Source: a virus
Virus record (IMG/VR): IMGVR_UViG_3300042934_000594
Location: 62,001 to 126,000 of that record
Direction: 5' to 3' (one strand)
DNA: 64,000 nucleotides
The notes beneath the pieces were generated by a model. It worked only from the letters and a program-made list of their open reading frames with translations, searched no databases and had not been told where the DNA came from. The position numbers and the translations under genes were made by a program. Shown piece after piece: positions 26,429 to 35,903 of this stretch (its first letter is position 1; the number at the start of each line of letters is the position of its first letter).

Positions 26429-28060
26429 ATGCAATTTTCATACGGTACCCAGAACACTGAACTCGGTGTAGGTTTGTTTCTGTTGTCTCAGACTGGGACG
26501 TATCAGAACCAGAACCTGCGTCCATTCGGGGTGACGGTCAACAGCAACACCCTGACCAAGTTGGATGAAGCCACCCGTGGCGGCACCAACATCGGCATCA
26601 GTGCAATGCAGCGTGTGGCCAACGACATCATTGCGCCTTCGGCAATGCCCGAAGGTGAAGTGGCGATCATCAATGGTTGGCGCTGCCGCCGGTTCCGCTT
26701 CATGCTCAAGGTGATTGAACGGCACCCGTTCATGAATGGCATGACCACTCAACGCATCTTCTTCGGTGTGACGGACAACTGCGATGCCTCGCAGAACTTC
26801 CTCGACCCGAACATGCGCATTTACTTCAACTCCGAAACGGTGGTCACCGAAACCCTCACACCAACTGCGAACGGTCCGATCAAGGAAGTCATGGTCACCG
26901 GTTCCAACCAGATCGTTTCACCGATTGAATACCAAGCGGCTTCGAATGCGTCGTTGTACACCAATCCGACCGCACACCTGGTGCGTCCGGAAGACCTGTT
27001 CAGCATCGGGCAGTCGCAAGCAGTGGTTGATACCCTCAACCGTCAGGGCGCCATCCCAGGTGGCGTGGACCTGATCCTGGATTCGCGCACCATGGTCGGC
27101 CAAGGCGGTTCGTACAAGTACTCGGCTCGCCGGGATACCAGTCCGACCCGATTCTTGCATGATACCCTGGATGCGTTCAAGCATGCACGGATGGAAGCAG
27201 CGCTGACTCAGAATCTGGATCATAGCCAACCAATCGGCAAGGAACACCTGTACCTGGAAGCGCAGTCTTACGCCACCAACCAAGACATCCACAGCAATGG
27301 CTTCTTTGCCATGCTCAAAGATCGTTGCGGTTTCATGGAAAAGGGCTACGTTACCTTTGGCGACCTGGCGCAATGCTTCCCTGAGATCTTGCGCTATAAA
27401 GAAGTCACGCACTTCTCGGTCAACGACGGCCCGTCCGTTCGTAAGGTCAACCACGCTGAAGAAGCACAACACTGGAACGGCTCGGACCCTGCAACGATTG
27501 CCGCCAGCTTGTTGGCGCAGGTCATTCCGGCGGCGATGATGGACAACTACATCCGAAACGTGTCCTTCGCGGCCACCAACGGTCAAGGTCCTAATCGCTA
27601 TGCCATCCAGATCCATGATCAGCAAACACGTTCGGTCATCGACGGGGTGAACATGGTGCCGTACCTGCAAGCGTTCATGCACCGCCTGCAAGTGGACGTG
27701 CTGGGGGTGATCAGCCAAGGCAATCAGATCCCGTTCAACATCTCCATGCTGTCTGACCTGGCCGGCGACTCGGTCATCGATATCCGCATCGGTGCCGATG
27801 CCGTGACCCGATTCGTAGCGCCGACCTGTACGGACAGTCTGTTCAGTCCTGTGATCACCCGCCGCAGTGATTTGTTGACCAACATGGCCAATGACTTGCT
27901 GTATCTGGTTGATCAAGCAATCCCACAAAGCGCGGTCTCCAACGGTGCGTCAGTGACCAGCCTGGATACCATGAGCAATGCCTATCAACCGGTGCAGGTA
28001 CCACAGTCTGCGAACGTGACGCCGGTCCCGTTCAACGTCAACGATTACGGCCTGCTGTAA
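26429..28060 (+). CDS. phiKZ gp69-like protein of unknown function, 543 aa
   Basis: ATG 26429 behind GAGGAG. Strand-rich and soluble, no catalytic motif visible. It lies between the gp68-like and gp70-like genes with spacing of ~25 bp on both sides, so in the RNAP operon. I know no function for this family. A structural or nucleus-related role is possible but unsupported. Confidence 0.65.
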   Translation: MQFSYGTQNTELGVGLFLLSQTGTYQNQNLRPFGVTVNSNTLTKLDEATRGGTNIGISAMQRVANDIIAPSAMPEGEVAIINGWRCRRFRFMLKVIERHPFMNGMTTQRIFFGVTDNCDASQNFLDPNMRIYFNSETVVTETLTPTANGPIKEVMVTGSNQIVSPIEYQAASNASLYTNPTAHLVRPEDLFSIGQSQAVVDTLNRQGAIPGGVDLILDSRTMVGQGGSYKYSARRDTSPTRFLHDTLDAFKHARMEAALTQNLDHSQPIGKEHLYLEAQSYATNQDIHSNGFFAMLKDRCGFMEKGYVTFGDLAQCFPEILRYKEVTHFSVNDGPSVRKVNHAEEAQHWNGSDPATIAASLLAQVIPAAMMDNYIRNVSFAATNGQGPNRYAIQIHDQQTRSVIDGVNMVPYLQAFMHRLQVDVLGVISQGNQIPFNISMLSDLAGDSVIDIRIGADAVTRFVAPTCTDSLFSPVITRRSDLLTNMANDLLYLVDQAIPQSAVSNGASVTSLDTMSNAYQPVQVPQSANVTPVPFNVNDYGLL

Positions 28061-28085
28061 CGAACATTTTTATTGGGTGGTTTGA

Positions 28086-29351
28086 ATGTCTAAGATTTTG
28101 AGTTTCTACGAAACAGTGCTGCACGCCTTCCCGTACGTGGTGGGTGAGGACGGTCTGATCAGTTCCAAGAACCCTACCGGCGCCGTGGTCCCTGCCACGA
28201 TCGATGGTAAGCGCTTGGTGCTGCCCACACCCAAATGGATGAAGGACGGTTTCGGCGAAGACTTTCAGCCGTTCCACCCGTTGTCTGAACAGCTGAGTCG
28301 TAAAGGCACCAGTCCTGTGCTGCAACACATGCAGAAGTCCGGTAAAGCCATCCTGGCCCACACCGTGGCAATCATGGCCACTGAACTGCTCAAGGTGGCG
28401 GCTGACACCAGCCTGCACAAGGATCTACCGCCAGAGTGCAAGGACTACCTGAAGAAGCTCACCAAGGCTAACAAGGACACCGTCACGATCTTCACCAAGA
28501 TCATGAACCAGGCCTTGAAGAAGAACAAGCTGATCACCGTGTACCTCAAGCACGGCGGCAAGTTCGATGGCAAAGCGGTCAATCGCCTGTGCGTGATCCG
28601 TTTCCCGTTGCTGGAGATTCTGGACGGTACCGACGAAGACGTGCTGGGCGTAACAGTATCGGCTACACATCGCAAGACGATCTCCGCGCTGATGCGCATG
28701 ATCGTGCCTGGCGGTGATGAGGAGGAGTACTGCGCCGGTTCGGACAACCGTGTGGCGCCGTACTTCCATGCGTTCCTCAAAGCGTACCTCAAGATCGCCA
28801 CGCAGCTGAACAAGGTCATCAAGCGCTATGCTCAACCGATGGCGCTGAACCTGACTGAGTTCAAGCTGTACAGCGAGAAAGACATCAGCAAGTTGTCGGA
28901 CTTCTACGAAGACCTGCCAACGCTGCGCGGTAATGAAGGCGGTGTGGACGAAGTTGACGAAGAGGCCGCACCGGCGGTCACCGTGCAAGCCAAGACCACC
29001 ACCACGGCGCATGCACCTCACCCACGTCCAGCAGCCGCAGTGGCCGCACCCGACGAAGGTGGCATGTCCATGGAAGCTTTCCGCAAGCAGATGAACCCGA
29101 TGGCGGCCCAGCAGCAACCGCAACAGTCGGTGTACAGCCAACAACCGTACAACCCGTACGGCGGTGGCCCGATGTACGATCCATCGCGTCCAAGCTGGTT
29201 GGTGGGTAACCAACCTGCGATGCAGCCACAGCAGAGTCCCTTTGCCATGGCCGTGACGCAGACCTACCAGCAGCAGCCTCAGCAAGTGGTGGTAACCAAC
29301 CCGGCAATGATGGGTTACAACAATGGCTTCAACGGACCGTCGTTGCTGTGA
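28086..29351 (+). CDS. phiKZ gp70-like protein with Q/P-rich tail, 421 aa
   Basis: The N-terminal ~280 residues are folded and lysine-rich. From ~residue 290 the sequence becomes low complexity: an acidic step, then A/P/T, then Q/Y/P/N-rich segments (AQQQPQQS, QPYNPYGGG). Such a disordered tail could drive binding or condensation. ATG 28086 has a weak GGGTGG site. It lies in the RNAP operon by spacing and order. Function unknown. Confidence 0.65.
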   Translation: MSKILSFYETVLHAFPYVVGEDGLISSKNPTGAVVPATIDGKRLVLPTPKWMKDGFGEDFQPFHPLSEQLSRKGTSPVLQHMQKSGKAILAHTVAIMATELLKVAADTSLHKDLPPECKDYLKKLTKANKDTVTIFTKIMNQALKKNKLITVYLKHGGKFDGKAVNRLCVIRFPLLEILDGTDEDVLGVTVSATHRKTISALMRMIVPGGDEEEYCAGSDNRVAPYFHAFLKAYLKIATQLNKVIKRYAQPMALNLTEFKLYSEKDISKLSDFYEDLPTLRGNEGGVDEVDEEAAPAVTVQAKTTTTAHAPHPRPAAAVAAPDEGGMSMEAFRKQMNPMAAQQQPQQSVYSQQPYNPYGGGPMYDPSRPSWLVGNQPAMQPQQSPFAMAVTQTYQQQPQQVVVTNPAMMGYNNGFNGPSLL

Positions 29352-29355
29352 CGGC

Positions 29356-29382
29356 ATAGATGGAGCCCCTTCGGGGGCTCCG
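29356..29382. terminator. Convergent-junction hairpin
   Basis: GGAGCCCC (29363-29370), loop TTCG, GGGGCTCC (29375-29382). CATA at 29356-29359 gives TATGCCG on the minus strand; the plus side reads GTTTACG rather than TATG. Confidence 0.65.
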
Positions 29383-29383
29383 T

Positions 29384-29752
29384 TTACGCTTTAAAATTTG
29401 TGGTCAGAAACGTCGATCGCAACTCCGAAATGGTGTTGGGGTTAGGTTTGACCACAGAAAAGCTGTATGCCCGTCGGTACGGGTCGCGCACGGCTTTCCC
29501 GAACTGAGTGGGATTCTCCATACCGTTCACCCGCAGGTAGATCCAGTGCAGTTCAGCTGGAATGCCTTGTTGGGTCAACAACCCGTAGAAGTCCCCTTCA
29601 AATTGGTAAATCAGGTCAGCCGAGATTTCAGCGATGGCCACGGCTTCTTGTTTGAGGATGTTCAGGTGGGTTTCAATGATCAACCGAAAGCGAGGGTCGT
29701 AATACAGGTCATCCCCCGACGGAACGCGCTGCGCAGTCACAGTGAAAGCCAT
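29384..29752 (-). CDS. Small unknown protein, possibly virion-associated, 122 aa
   Basis: ATG 29752 with AGGTATC upstream on the minus strand. It interrupts the plus-strand RNAP operon between the gp70-like and beta C genes. Sequence is compact and mixed (LHWIYLRVNG, YRRAYSFSVVKP), with the feel of a small tail protein. No family recognised. Confidence 0.6.
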   Translation of the reverse strand: MAFTVTAQRVPSGDDLYYDPRFRLIIETHLNILKQEAVAIAEISADLIYQFEGDFYGLLTQQGIPAELHWIYLRVNGMENPTQFGKAVRDPYRRAYSFSVVKPNPNTISELRSTFLTTNFKA

Positions 29753-29782
29753 AGTGATACCTATAAAGCATGATGATTGAAA

Positions 29783-29793
29783 ACTATATCATC
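29783..29793 (+). promoter_or_regulatory. ACTATATCATC motif, candidate phage promoter
   Basis: ACTATATCATC followed by AAGCTGTAAACC, 28 nt before ATG 29822. The downstream part also resembles that at 14352 (AACGTGTATTAACC). Confidence 0.6.
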
Positions 29794-29821
29794 AAGCTGT
29801 AAACCATCTAACGGAGGTTGT

Positions 29822-31933
29822 ATGCCACGCCAGTTGAGAGAAATTGGTTCTGACTTGCTGGGGCAAACCGCACTGGATCCGTTCTACGGAACCACGTCGG
29901 CTGCACGGGGGGCGATGTTCACGAACCACATCGGCCAGGCCCCTATCCCGAAGGACAATGAACCGCGTCGGATCATGGCAGGTCCGGAGTTGCGGTACTC
30001 TCAGAATACCTTCGACATCCGATTCCCCACTGACTGCACCGTGTTGCACGTTATTCGTAAATACCCAACCGGCATGGGTGCCGATTCCATCCACCACAAC
30101 CCCCTGATCACGATCATCTACGAAGAGTACTACGATCTGCACAAACGGATCGGCGTCATCCAAGTGCCGGAGTTCAACAGCCTGCACCAGGACTTCGGTT
30201 ACGATTACGTCAAGCGCAACAATGTCATGGAGCGTCTGACGCCAGGTGAGAACTTCTCCAAGGACGAAGTGATTGCCTGTTCACCTGCGGTACGGGAGAA
30301 CGGTCAATACGGCCTGGGTCTGCAAGCGTCCTGTGTGTTCATCTCCGACCCTGGGACTATCGAAGACGGCTTCGTCATGAGCGAATCGTTCCTCAAGCGC
30401 ATGACGCCAAAAGTCTTCAACAAGTTCAAAGGCAGTAGCGGCCGTAAACAGTTCTTCCTGAACATGTATGGCGATGACAACGTCTACAAGCCTTTCCCAG
30501 ACATCGGTCAGCGTATTCGAGATGACGGTGTGATCTTCGCCACCCGTGATTTGGACGATAACCTGTCCATTGCCGATATGACGCCACGTGCCTTGCGCAC
30601 AGTCGACATGCAGTTCGACAAGCCGACCATCGGAAAGCCTGGGGCCCTGGTTAAGGACATCACGGTCTACCACGACAACCGCACCAACCCGGTGTTCACC
30701 CCAGCAGGGATGGACTACCAACTGCGCAAGTACTACAACTCAGCGAGTGCTTACTACAATGAGTTGCTGAACATCTACAACAAGATGCGTCAGCGCCGTG
30801 GGAAAGACAAAGACGGTAACTGGCTGATCCGTATCACGCCAGAGTTCAACCAGTTGTTGGTGGAAGCCCAGATCTATCTGCCCGTCCCAGACAACCAACG
30901 CAAACTCTCGCGGATGTTCCGCTTGGAAGCGTTGGATGAATGGATGGTGGAAGTGACCTGTGAAGCGGAGATGGACCCGGACAACGGGTACAAAGCCACA
31001 GACGGTCACGGCGGTAAGGGGGTGATCTGTAAGGTCAAGCCAGACCACCACATGCCGATGGACAGCAAGGGCAACCGTGCTGAAGTGGCGATCTATGGTG
31101 GCTCGACCATGCGGCGACTGAACTTCGGTCGTCTGTATGAGCAGTTCATCAATGCCGCGGCCAGGGACTTGGTGCATCGTTTGCGTGAAAGCGCGGGCAT
31201 GTTGCCTAACGTCAAGCCCACCCAGGTGATGGTGCAGAACCTGCGCCGCAGTCCGGAAGTGGTCGACAACATCTTCGAGACGCTGATGCGTTTCTACGAA
31301 ATCGTCGCACCGCTACAAAAGGACATGTTGGTCAACGACCCGGATCGCTATCGTCATGTGGCGTCGGTGTTGATGGATGGTCACTACCTGTTCATCCCAC
31401 CAAACAACCCGGTGGATCTGATTGCGATGGGCAACGAACTGGCCAACGGTGAGTTCCGTCCGCATTACGGTCCAGTGACGTACACCAACAGCGCAGGCCA
31501 ACACGTCACCACGCGTAAAAGCGTGTTGATCGGTGACCTGTACATGTTCTGCCTGGAGAAGATCGGCGATGACTGGTCGGGTGTGGCGTCGACTAAGACG
31601 CAGCAGTTCGGCTTGCCAGCAAAACTCAACAACTCCGACAAACTCTCTACCCCGGGCCGCGAACAACCGGTGCGCAGTATGGGTGAGTCGGAAACCCGGT
31701 CGTACATCTGCGTCGTTGGGGCCCACTGGACCAACGAGTTGCTGGATCAGACCACCAACCCCATGGCTCACAACTTCGGTGTGGACAACATCGTAAGCGC
31801 CGCTAAACCCACCAACATACCCAAACTGGTTGATCGCAACGTCATCCCGTATGGGGGCTCTCGACCGGTGGGGCTGTACCAGCATCTGCTGGAATGCCGG
31901 GGTTTGAAGTTCGTGTACAAGCCCGATGTGTAA
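29822..31933 (+). CDS. Non-virion RNA polymerase beta subunit, C-terminal half, 703 aa
   Basis: ATG 29822 follows CGGAGG. The stretch DGHGGKGVICKV followed by HHMPMDSKGNRAE corresponds to the GRHGNKGV ... EDMP region of bacterial beta, which lines the active site, and PVRSMGESETRS fits the C-terminal clamp-contact region. Only the C-half of beta is present; the N-half gene is not in this window. In phiKZ the same product is encoded as gp71-73 across an intron; here it is one uninterrupted frame. It would pair with the beta' halves at 17399 and 31982. Confidence 0.88.
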   Translation: MPRQLREIGSDLLGQTALDPFYGTTSAARGAMFTNHIGQAPIPKDNEPRRIMAGPELRYSQNTFDIRFPTDCTVLHVIRKYPTGMGADSIHHNPLITIIYEEYYDLHKRIGVIQVPEFNSLHQDFGYDYVKRNNVMERLTPGENFSKDEVIACSPAVRENGQYGLGLQASCVFISDPGTIEDGFVMSESFLKRMTPKVFNKFKGSSGRKQFFLNMYGDDNVYKPFPDIGQRIRDDGVIFATRDLDDNLSIADMTPRALRTVDMQFDKPTIGKPGALVKDITVYHDNRTNPVFTPAGMDYQLRKYYNSASAYYNELLNIYNKMRQRRGKDKDGNWLIRITPEFNQLLVEAQIYLPVPDNQRKLSRMFRLEALDEWMVEVTCEAEMDPDNGYKATDGHGGKGVICKVKPDHHMPMDSKGNRAEVAIYGGSTMRRLNFGRLYEQFINAAARDLVHRLRESAGMLPNVKPTQVMVQNLRRSPEVVDNIFETLMRFYEIVAPLQKDMLVNDPDRYRHVASVLMDGHYLFIPPNNPVDLIAMGNELANGEFRPHYGPVTYTNSAGQHVTTRKSVLIGDLYMFCLEKIGDDWSGVASTKTQQFGLPAKLNNSDKLSTPGREQPVRSMGESETRSYICVVGAHWTNELLDQTTNPMAHNFGVDNIVSAAKPTNIPKLVDRNVIPYGGSRPVGLYQHLLECRGLKFVYKPDV

Positions 31934-31981
31934 TCGGGCTGTTCCTTGGCACCCACTACGTATTAAAGCTGGAGCGCTTAC

Positions 31982-33973
31982 ATGAATCGTTACAACGCCC
32001 GTGACCTTCTGAACATGACAGAAGAGCAACTGTGGGCACTGCCGGAAGAATGGCACATCGTTAACTTTCCGGAAGGGGACTTGATCACCCATACCCGGGC
32101 CACCATTCTGTCGACGTACCTGTGGGAACCTTTGCGGGATTACCCAGACGCGCCGATTCACCGGCACTACCACATCGCTGACACCCGCTTCACCAGTAAG
32201 TCCATGTTGGTGTTGATCAACCGTGTGGTGTGGGGCATTCATGCCTACAGCAACGAAATGATCGACCACGAATGGCTGGCGTTACGCGCCATCCAAACGG
32301 TCAACAAGTTCTACAATGTGTTCACCATCCGCTGCTCGGCCTGGGTCTCGACGTTGTCGCTCTTTGATATCCTGGAGATCGTCAACGACCCGCAGATCAA
32401 GCATGCCAAAGCCAACATCGAACCCACGCAGCACGGGATCGAGAAGGTGTTGTACCCAGCGATTGCTCAGGTATTGATGGACGAGAGCAAGCTGCGCGGC
32501 AATCCCATCACCGAGGGCCTGCGTTCGGGCACCTTGAAGATGGATCAAGCGCTGCAAACCTTTGGTGCACGGGGCTTTCCGACCGACATCAACTCCGACA
32601 TCTTCCCGGAAGCGATCACCGCAGGCTACATCGAAGGCATCTGGGACCTGGCCTCGTCCATGGCCGAATCACGTGCCGGCTCCAAAGCGCTGCTGTATAA
32701 CAAGGAGCTGCTGCGGATCACCGAGTACTTCAACCGTAAGACGCAGCTGATTGCCGAGAACGTCCAGCGTCTGCACTATAAGACGCCGGAATACTCAGGC
32801 GACTGTGGGGCCGATTACATCGAGTTCCCATTGTTGGAAGGTGCTGCGAAGACCTTGAAGGGTAAGTACTACCTCAAGGCGGACGGGGGCATGGACTGGC
32901 TGCGGGGGAATGAGAAGTTCCCTGAGGAGCAGAAGACCATCAAGATCCGTTCGGTGCTGGCCTGTGTCCACCCAGATCCTGCGGGTGTGTGTGCCACGTG
33001 TTATGGCCGGTTGAGTTTCTCGGTGCCACGCGACACCAACATCGGTCACGTCAGTGCAGTTATCACGGGCGACAAGATCACCTCCTCGGTGTTGTCGACC
33101 AAGCACACAGATGCAACCTCGGTGGTGGACCGTTATCAGCCGGGTGCGACGGAAGTCAAGTACTTGCGTTACGGCATGCAGGAAGAAACGCTGTACCTGC
33201 GCCGTGAGTTGCACAACAAGAAGATGCGCCTGGTGGTTAAACGAGACGAAGTGCACAGCCTGGCTGACGTACTGATGCTCAAAGACCTCTCGGCCTATCC
33301 GTTTGGCAACGCCTCGCACTTGACCAAGATCGCGATCCAGATCGATACCGATCAGGGCACGACCACCGATGTACTGAACGTCTCGCTGTACAACCGTAAA
33401 TCCAGCTTCTCGCTGGAATTGCTGGAGCACATTCAGAAGGTGCGTTGGACTCACGATGGGCGTGACAACGTGGTGATTGAACTCGATGGCTTCGATGTCC
33501 GTAAGCCGTTGCTGGTGCTGCCGTACAAGCACGTAAACATGTACGAAGTGATGAAGCGTATTCAGAGCTTCTTGCATTCGGGTTCTGAAGGGGAAGATAA
33601 CAAGCTGTCGGGGGATAAAACCCGTTACACCGGCAAGACCTATCTGAAGAACTACAGCAACGATCCGGTGGAAGCGTTGTCGATCTTTGTGGTCATGATG
33701 AACGAGAAGCTCTCGCTCAACATCGTTCACTGTGAAGTTTTGGTTTACGCTATGATGGTTCGCTCTGCCGTGAACCGCGATTACCGTCTGCCAAAGCCTG
33801 GGCTCAGTGGTGTCTTCGAGAAGTACAACAAGATCATGCTCAACCGATCGTTGTCGGTGGCCATGGCTTTCGAGAAGCAACACCATCCTCTGAACAACCC
33901 AGGTTCGTTCTTGTACACAGATCGCAACGACCACCCATACGACACGATTGTGATGGGGGGCAAAATGTCCTAA
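31982..33973 (+). CDS. Non-virion RNA polymerase beta' subunit, C-terminal half, 663 aa
   Basis: ATG 31982 after GGAGCG. GIWDLASSMAESRAGSKAL resembles the bridge-helix/trigger-loop region of beta', where HGARKG is usual. Cysteines in CVHPDPAGVCATCYGR form a probable zinc site. HVSAVITGDKITSSVLSTKHT corresponds to the GIIAAQSIGEPGTQ block near the C-terminus. It follows the beta C gene by 48 bp, as phiKZ gp74 follows gp71-73. Together with 17399 it makes a complete split beta'. Confidence 0.85.
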   Translation: MNRYNARDLLNMTEEQLWALPEEWHIVNFPEGDLITHTRATILSTYLWEPLRDYPDAPIHRHYHIADTRFTSKSMLVLINRVVWGIHAYSNEMIDHEWLALRAIQTVNKFYNVFTIRCSAWVSTLSLFDILEIVNDPQIKHAKANIEPTQHGIEKVLYPAIAQVLMDESKLRGNPITEGLRSGTLKMDQALQTFGARGFPTDINSDIFPEAITAGYIEGIWDLASSMAESRAGSKALLYNKELLRITEYFNRKTQLIAENVQRLHYKTPEYSGDCGADYIEFPLLEGAAKTLKGKYYLKADGGMDWLRGNEKFPEEQKTIKIRSVLACVHPDPAGVCATCYGRLSFSVPRDTNIGHVSAVITGDKITSSVLSTKHTDATSVVDRYQPGATEVKYLRYGMQEETLYLRRELHNKKMRLVVKRDEVHSLADVLMLKDLSAYPFGNASHLTKIAIQIDTDQGTTTDVLNVSLYNRKSSFSLELLEHIQKVRWTHDGRDNVVIELDGFDVRKPLLVLPYKHVNMYEVMKRIQSFLHSGSEGEDNKLSGDKTRYTGKTYLKNYSNDPVEALSIFVVMMNEKLSLNIVHCEVLVYAMMVRSAVNRDYRLPKPGLSGVFEKYNKIMLNRSLSVAMAFEKQHHPLNNPGSFLYTDRNDHPYDTIVMGGKMS

Positions 33974-33979
33974 GTAGTC

Positions 33980-34020
33980 GGAGGGGGAAGCCTGTGAGGC
34001 CTCAACAGCCTCACAGGTGA
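33980..34020 (+). promoter_or_regulatory. Hairpin between ribosome-binding site and start of the helicase gene
   Basis: GGAGGGGGAAG (33980-33990) is a strong Shine-Dalgarno-like run, followed immediately by a perfect 9-bp hairpin (CCTGTGAGG 33991-33999, CCTCACAGG 34009-34017) and then TGATAATC-ATG. Folding the hairpin would bring the purine run near the start codon. A second weak site, AGGTGA, overlaps the 3' arm. Confidence 0.5.
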
Positions 34021-34025
34021 TAATC

Positions 34026-35600
34026 ATGACCAGCATGCTCAAGGAACACCTGCTTTTAAACAGCATGCCCATCATGCTGAAAGCAGAACGCTTTTCACAC
34101 GGTGTCCGCTTAAGCGGCTACAACCGAGACACGTTCTATCGACTGACCCAGTTCCTGGAGGGACTGTCACTTAAAGAGCCCAAGAAGCTGCCGCATGGCG
34201 GCATGGTCATGGAGCTCAAGAAAAAGTATTACGGTTTAACTGAGAACTACCGCGAATTATTCATCCACCGGAACAGTTACCCTGCGCTGGTGGCGTACCT
34301 GGGGCACAAAGGCATTAAAGAAGCTCAGATCGACTGCGTGGATATCCCCGTGCCGTCGGTGCTGCCCGCTGAATATGTCGTCAAGGAACTGTACGTCCTC
34401 AGGGACTACCAGGAGCCGATTGTAGCCGAGTTAGCCGATAGCCTGTACTCTCGGCGGCTTGACCTGCAAACAGGCAAGGGCAAGACTCTAAGCGCCTTAG
34501 CGGCCCTAGCGCAGATGCAAGGTCGTTGCGTGATCATGGTGCAGCCTAAATTCTTCGGGATTTGGGAGAAAGCCCTAGAAGAAACCTACGAAGGGTTCGA
34601 GAAAGGCAACCGCCGGGTCCGTAAGATCGAAGGGGGTGCACAGCTTCAGCGCTTGATCGAAGACGGCTTGGCCGGTGACATTGAGGAAGACATCTTCCTG
34701 GTCTCGGCCGTGACGTACCGTGGGTACATCGAAGCCTACGAGAAATACGGTGAGCACATTACCACCGAAGGCGGCTACGGGTGCGCGCCACCCAGGTTCC
34801 ATGAAGTCATTGGTGCCGGTACCCAGATCAACGATGAGATCCAGGACGACCCAGGCCTGGTGTTTCGCATTGACATCTTCACCAACGTGCGCAAACAGAT
34901 CTACCTCTCCGCCACGCCGTACACGGGCAACCCGTATGTGACGAAGATGATCGGTGTGCAGTTGCCGGAAGAGACGATGTGTACGTTGCCGACGTACGAC
35001 ATGTACATCAACTCGGTGGGTTTGTTGTATTCAGACCCTACCGTGCAGTCCAAGGATTACTTGACCCCGTTCAAGAACACCTACAACCACGCCCGCTATG
35101 AGACGCAAATGCTCAAGGCGAAACGTCGGACCACAGCGTACTACGCGATGGTCAAACGTGTGGTGGACAAGATCTACGTGGAAGACCGCTTACCCGGTCA
35201 GAAGTTATTGATCCTCTGCGCCACTGTGGCTTTCATCGACAAGTTGATGAAGCACATGAAGGAGCAGTATCCAGACCTGGCCATTGGTCGGTTTGTGTCG
35301 GGGGATGACTTCCGTACGCTGCAAACCAATGACATCACGATCTCCACGATCAAGTCGGCGGGTACCGGTCAAGACATCATCGACCTGCGTGAAGTACTGT
35401 TGCTGCAAGCCACCGATTCCAAGAAGGATAACGTGCAGATCTTGGGTCGGTTGCGTAAGCTCAAGAACTTCCCAGGACTGGTACCGAGGCTGACGTACAT
35501 GGTCTGTCAGCACATCCCGCACCACATCCGTTACCACAACAACAAAAAGGAGCACTTTGAAGGTAAGGTGCTCAGCCACCGAACCATGCGTATCGTTTAG
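34026..35600 (+). CDS. Superfamily 2 DNA/RNA helicase, 524 aa
   Basis: Motif I LQTGKGKT, motif II INDEIQ (a variant of DExH), motif III LSATPY and motif VI QILGRLRK are in the expected order, so it is an ATP-driven translocase of the UvsW/DEAD-like SF2 type. A ~130-residue N-terminal region precedes motif I. It follows the beta' C gene, as I remember for phiKZ gp75. Likely roles are replication-fork remodelling, recombination or transcript-related unwinding. Start ATG 34026; GTG 34017 is also in frame and lies at the end of a hairpin. Confidence 0.85.
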   Translation: MTSMLKEHLLLNSMPIMLKAERFSHGVRLSGYNRDTFYRLTQFLEGLSLKEPKKLPHGGMVMELKKKYYGLTENYRELFIHRNSYPALVAYLGHKGIKEAQIDCVDIPVPSVLPAEYVVKELYVLRDYQEPIVAELADSLYSRRLDLQTGKGKTLSALAALAQMQGRCVIMVQPKFFGIWEKALEETYEGFEKGNRRVRKIEGGAQLQRLIEDGLAGDIEEDIFLVSAVTYRGYIEAYEKYGEHITTEGGYGCAPPRFHEVIGAGTQINDEIQDDPGLVFRIDIFTNVRKQIYLSATPYTGNPYVTKMIGVQLPEETMCTLPTYDMYINSVGLLYSDPTVQSKDYLTPFKNTYNHARYETQMLKAKRRTTAYYAMVKRVVDKIYVEDRLPGQKLLILCATVAFIDKLMKHMKEQYPDLAIGRFVSGDDFRTLQTNDITISTIKSAGTGQDIIDLREVLLLQATDSKKDNVQILGRLRKLKNFPGLVPRLTYMVCQHIPHHIRYHNNKKEHFEGKVLSHRTMRIV

Positions 35601-35610
35601 TGGAGGACCG

Positions 35611-35790
35611 ATGTCTGATCGCTGTAAGTTTGTAGTGAGTTTGTTTTCGATGTTGGGCGTCATTGCAGCGTGGGCAGTGTTGATCCTCTGCTGCATGGCG
35701 CCTGGTTACCCGGCCCTTGGCATGACCATGGGTGGGGCTGTAGTAATCTTGGCGGCGTGGATGTACTACATCGCCCGCAACAACCTTTAG
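35611..35790 (+). CDS. Small two-helix membrane protein, 59 aa
   Basis: ATG 35611 follows GGAGG by 5 nt and lies 10 bp after the helicase stop. Two hydrophobic stretches (residues ~8-31 and ~34-54) separated by a P-G-Y-P turn predict a membrane hairpin. Possibly an inner-membrane or lysis-related protein; nothing further supports this. Confidence 0.65.
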   Translation: MSDRCKFVVSLFSMLGVIAAWAVLILCCMAPGYPALGMTMGGAVVILAAWMYYIARNNL

Positions 35791-35812
35791 TTTTAGGGCT
35801 CCTCGTCCTTTT

Positions 35813-35840
35813 GGCTCCTTCGGGGGCCTTTCTTTTCGTC
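35813..35840 (+). terminator. Intrinsic terminator
   Basis: GGCTCC, loop TTCG, GGGGCC (35813-35828, one wobble) followed by TTTCTTTTCG. Confidence 0.6.
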
Positions 35841-35856
35841 TCGACCTTTAGGACGA

Positions 35857-35888
35857 CATAAAGCCTCCCCTGATGGGGAGGCGCTATG
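35857..35888. terminator. Bidirectional hairpin with CATA/TATG
   Basis: GCCTCCCC (35863-35870), loop TGAT, GGGGAGGC (35875-35882), flanked by CATA 35857-35860 and TATG 35885-35888. Lies between genes converging from 35790(+) and 35904(-). Confidence 0.65.
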
Positions 35889-35903
35889 CTGTTTCTTTTT
35901 TCT

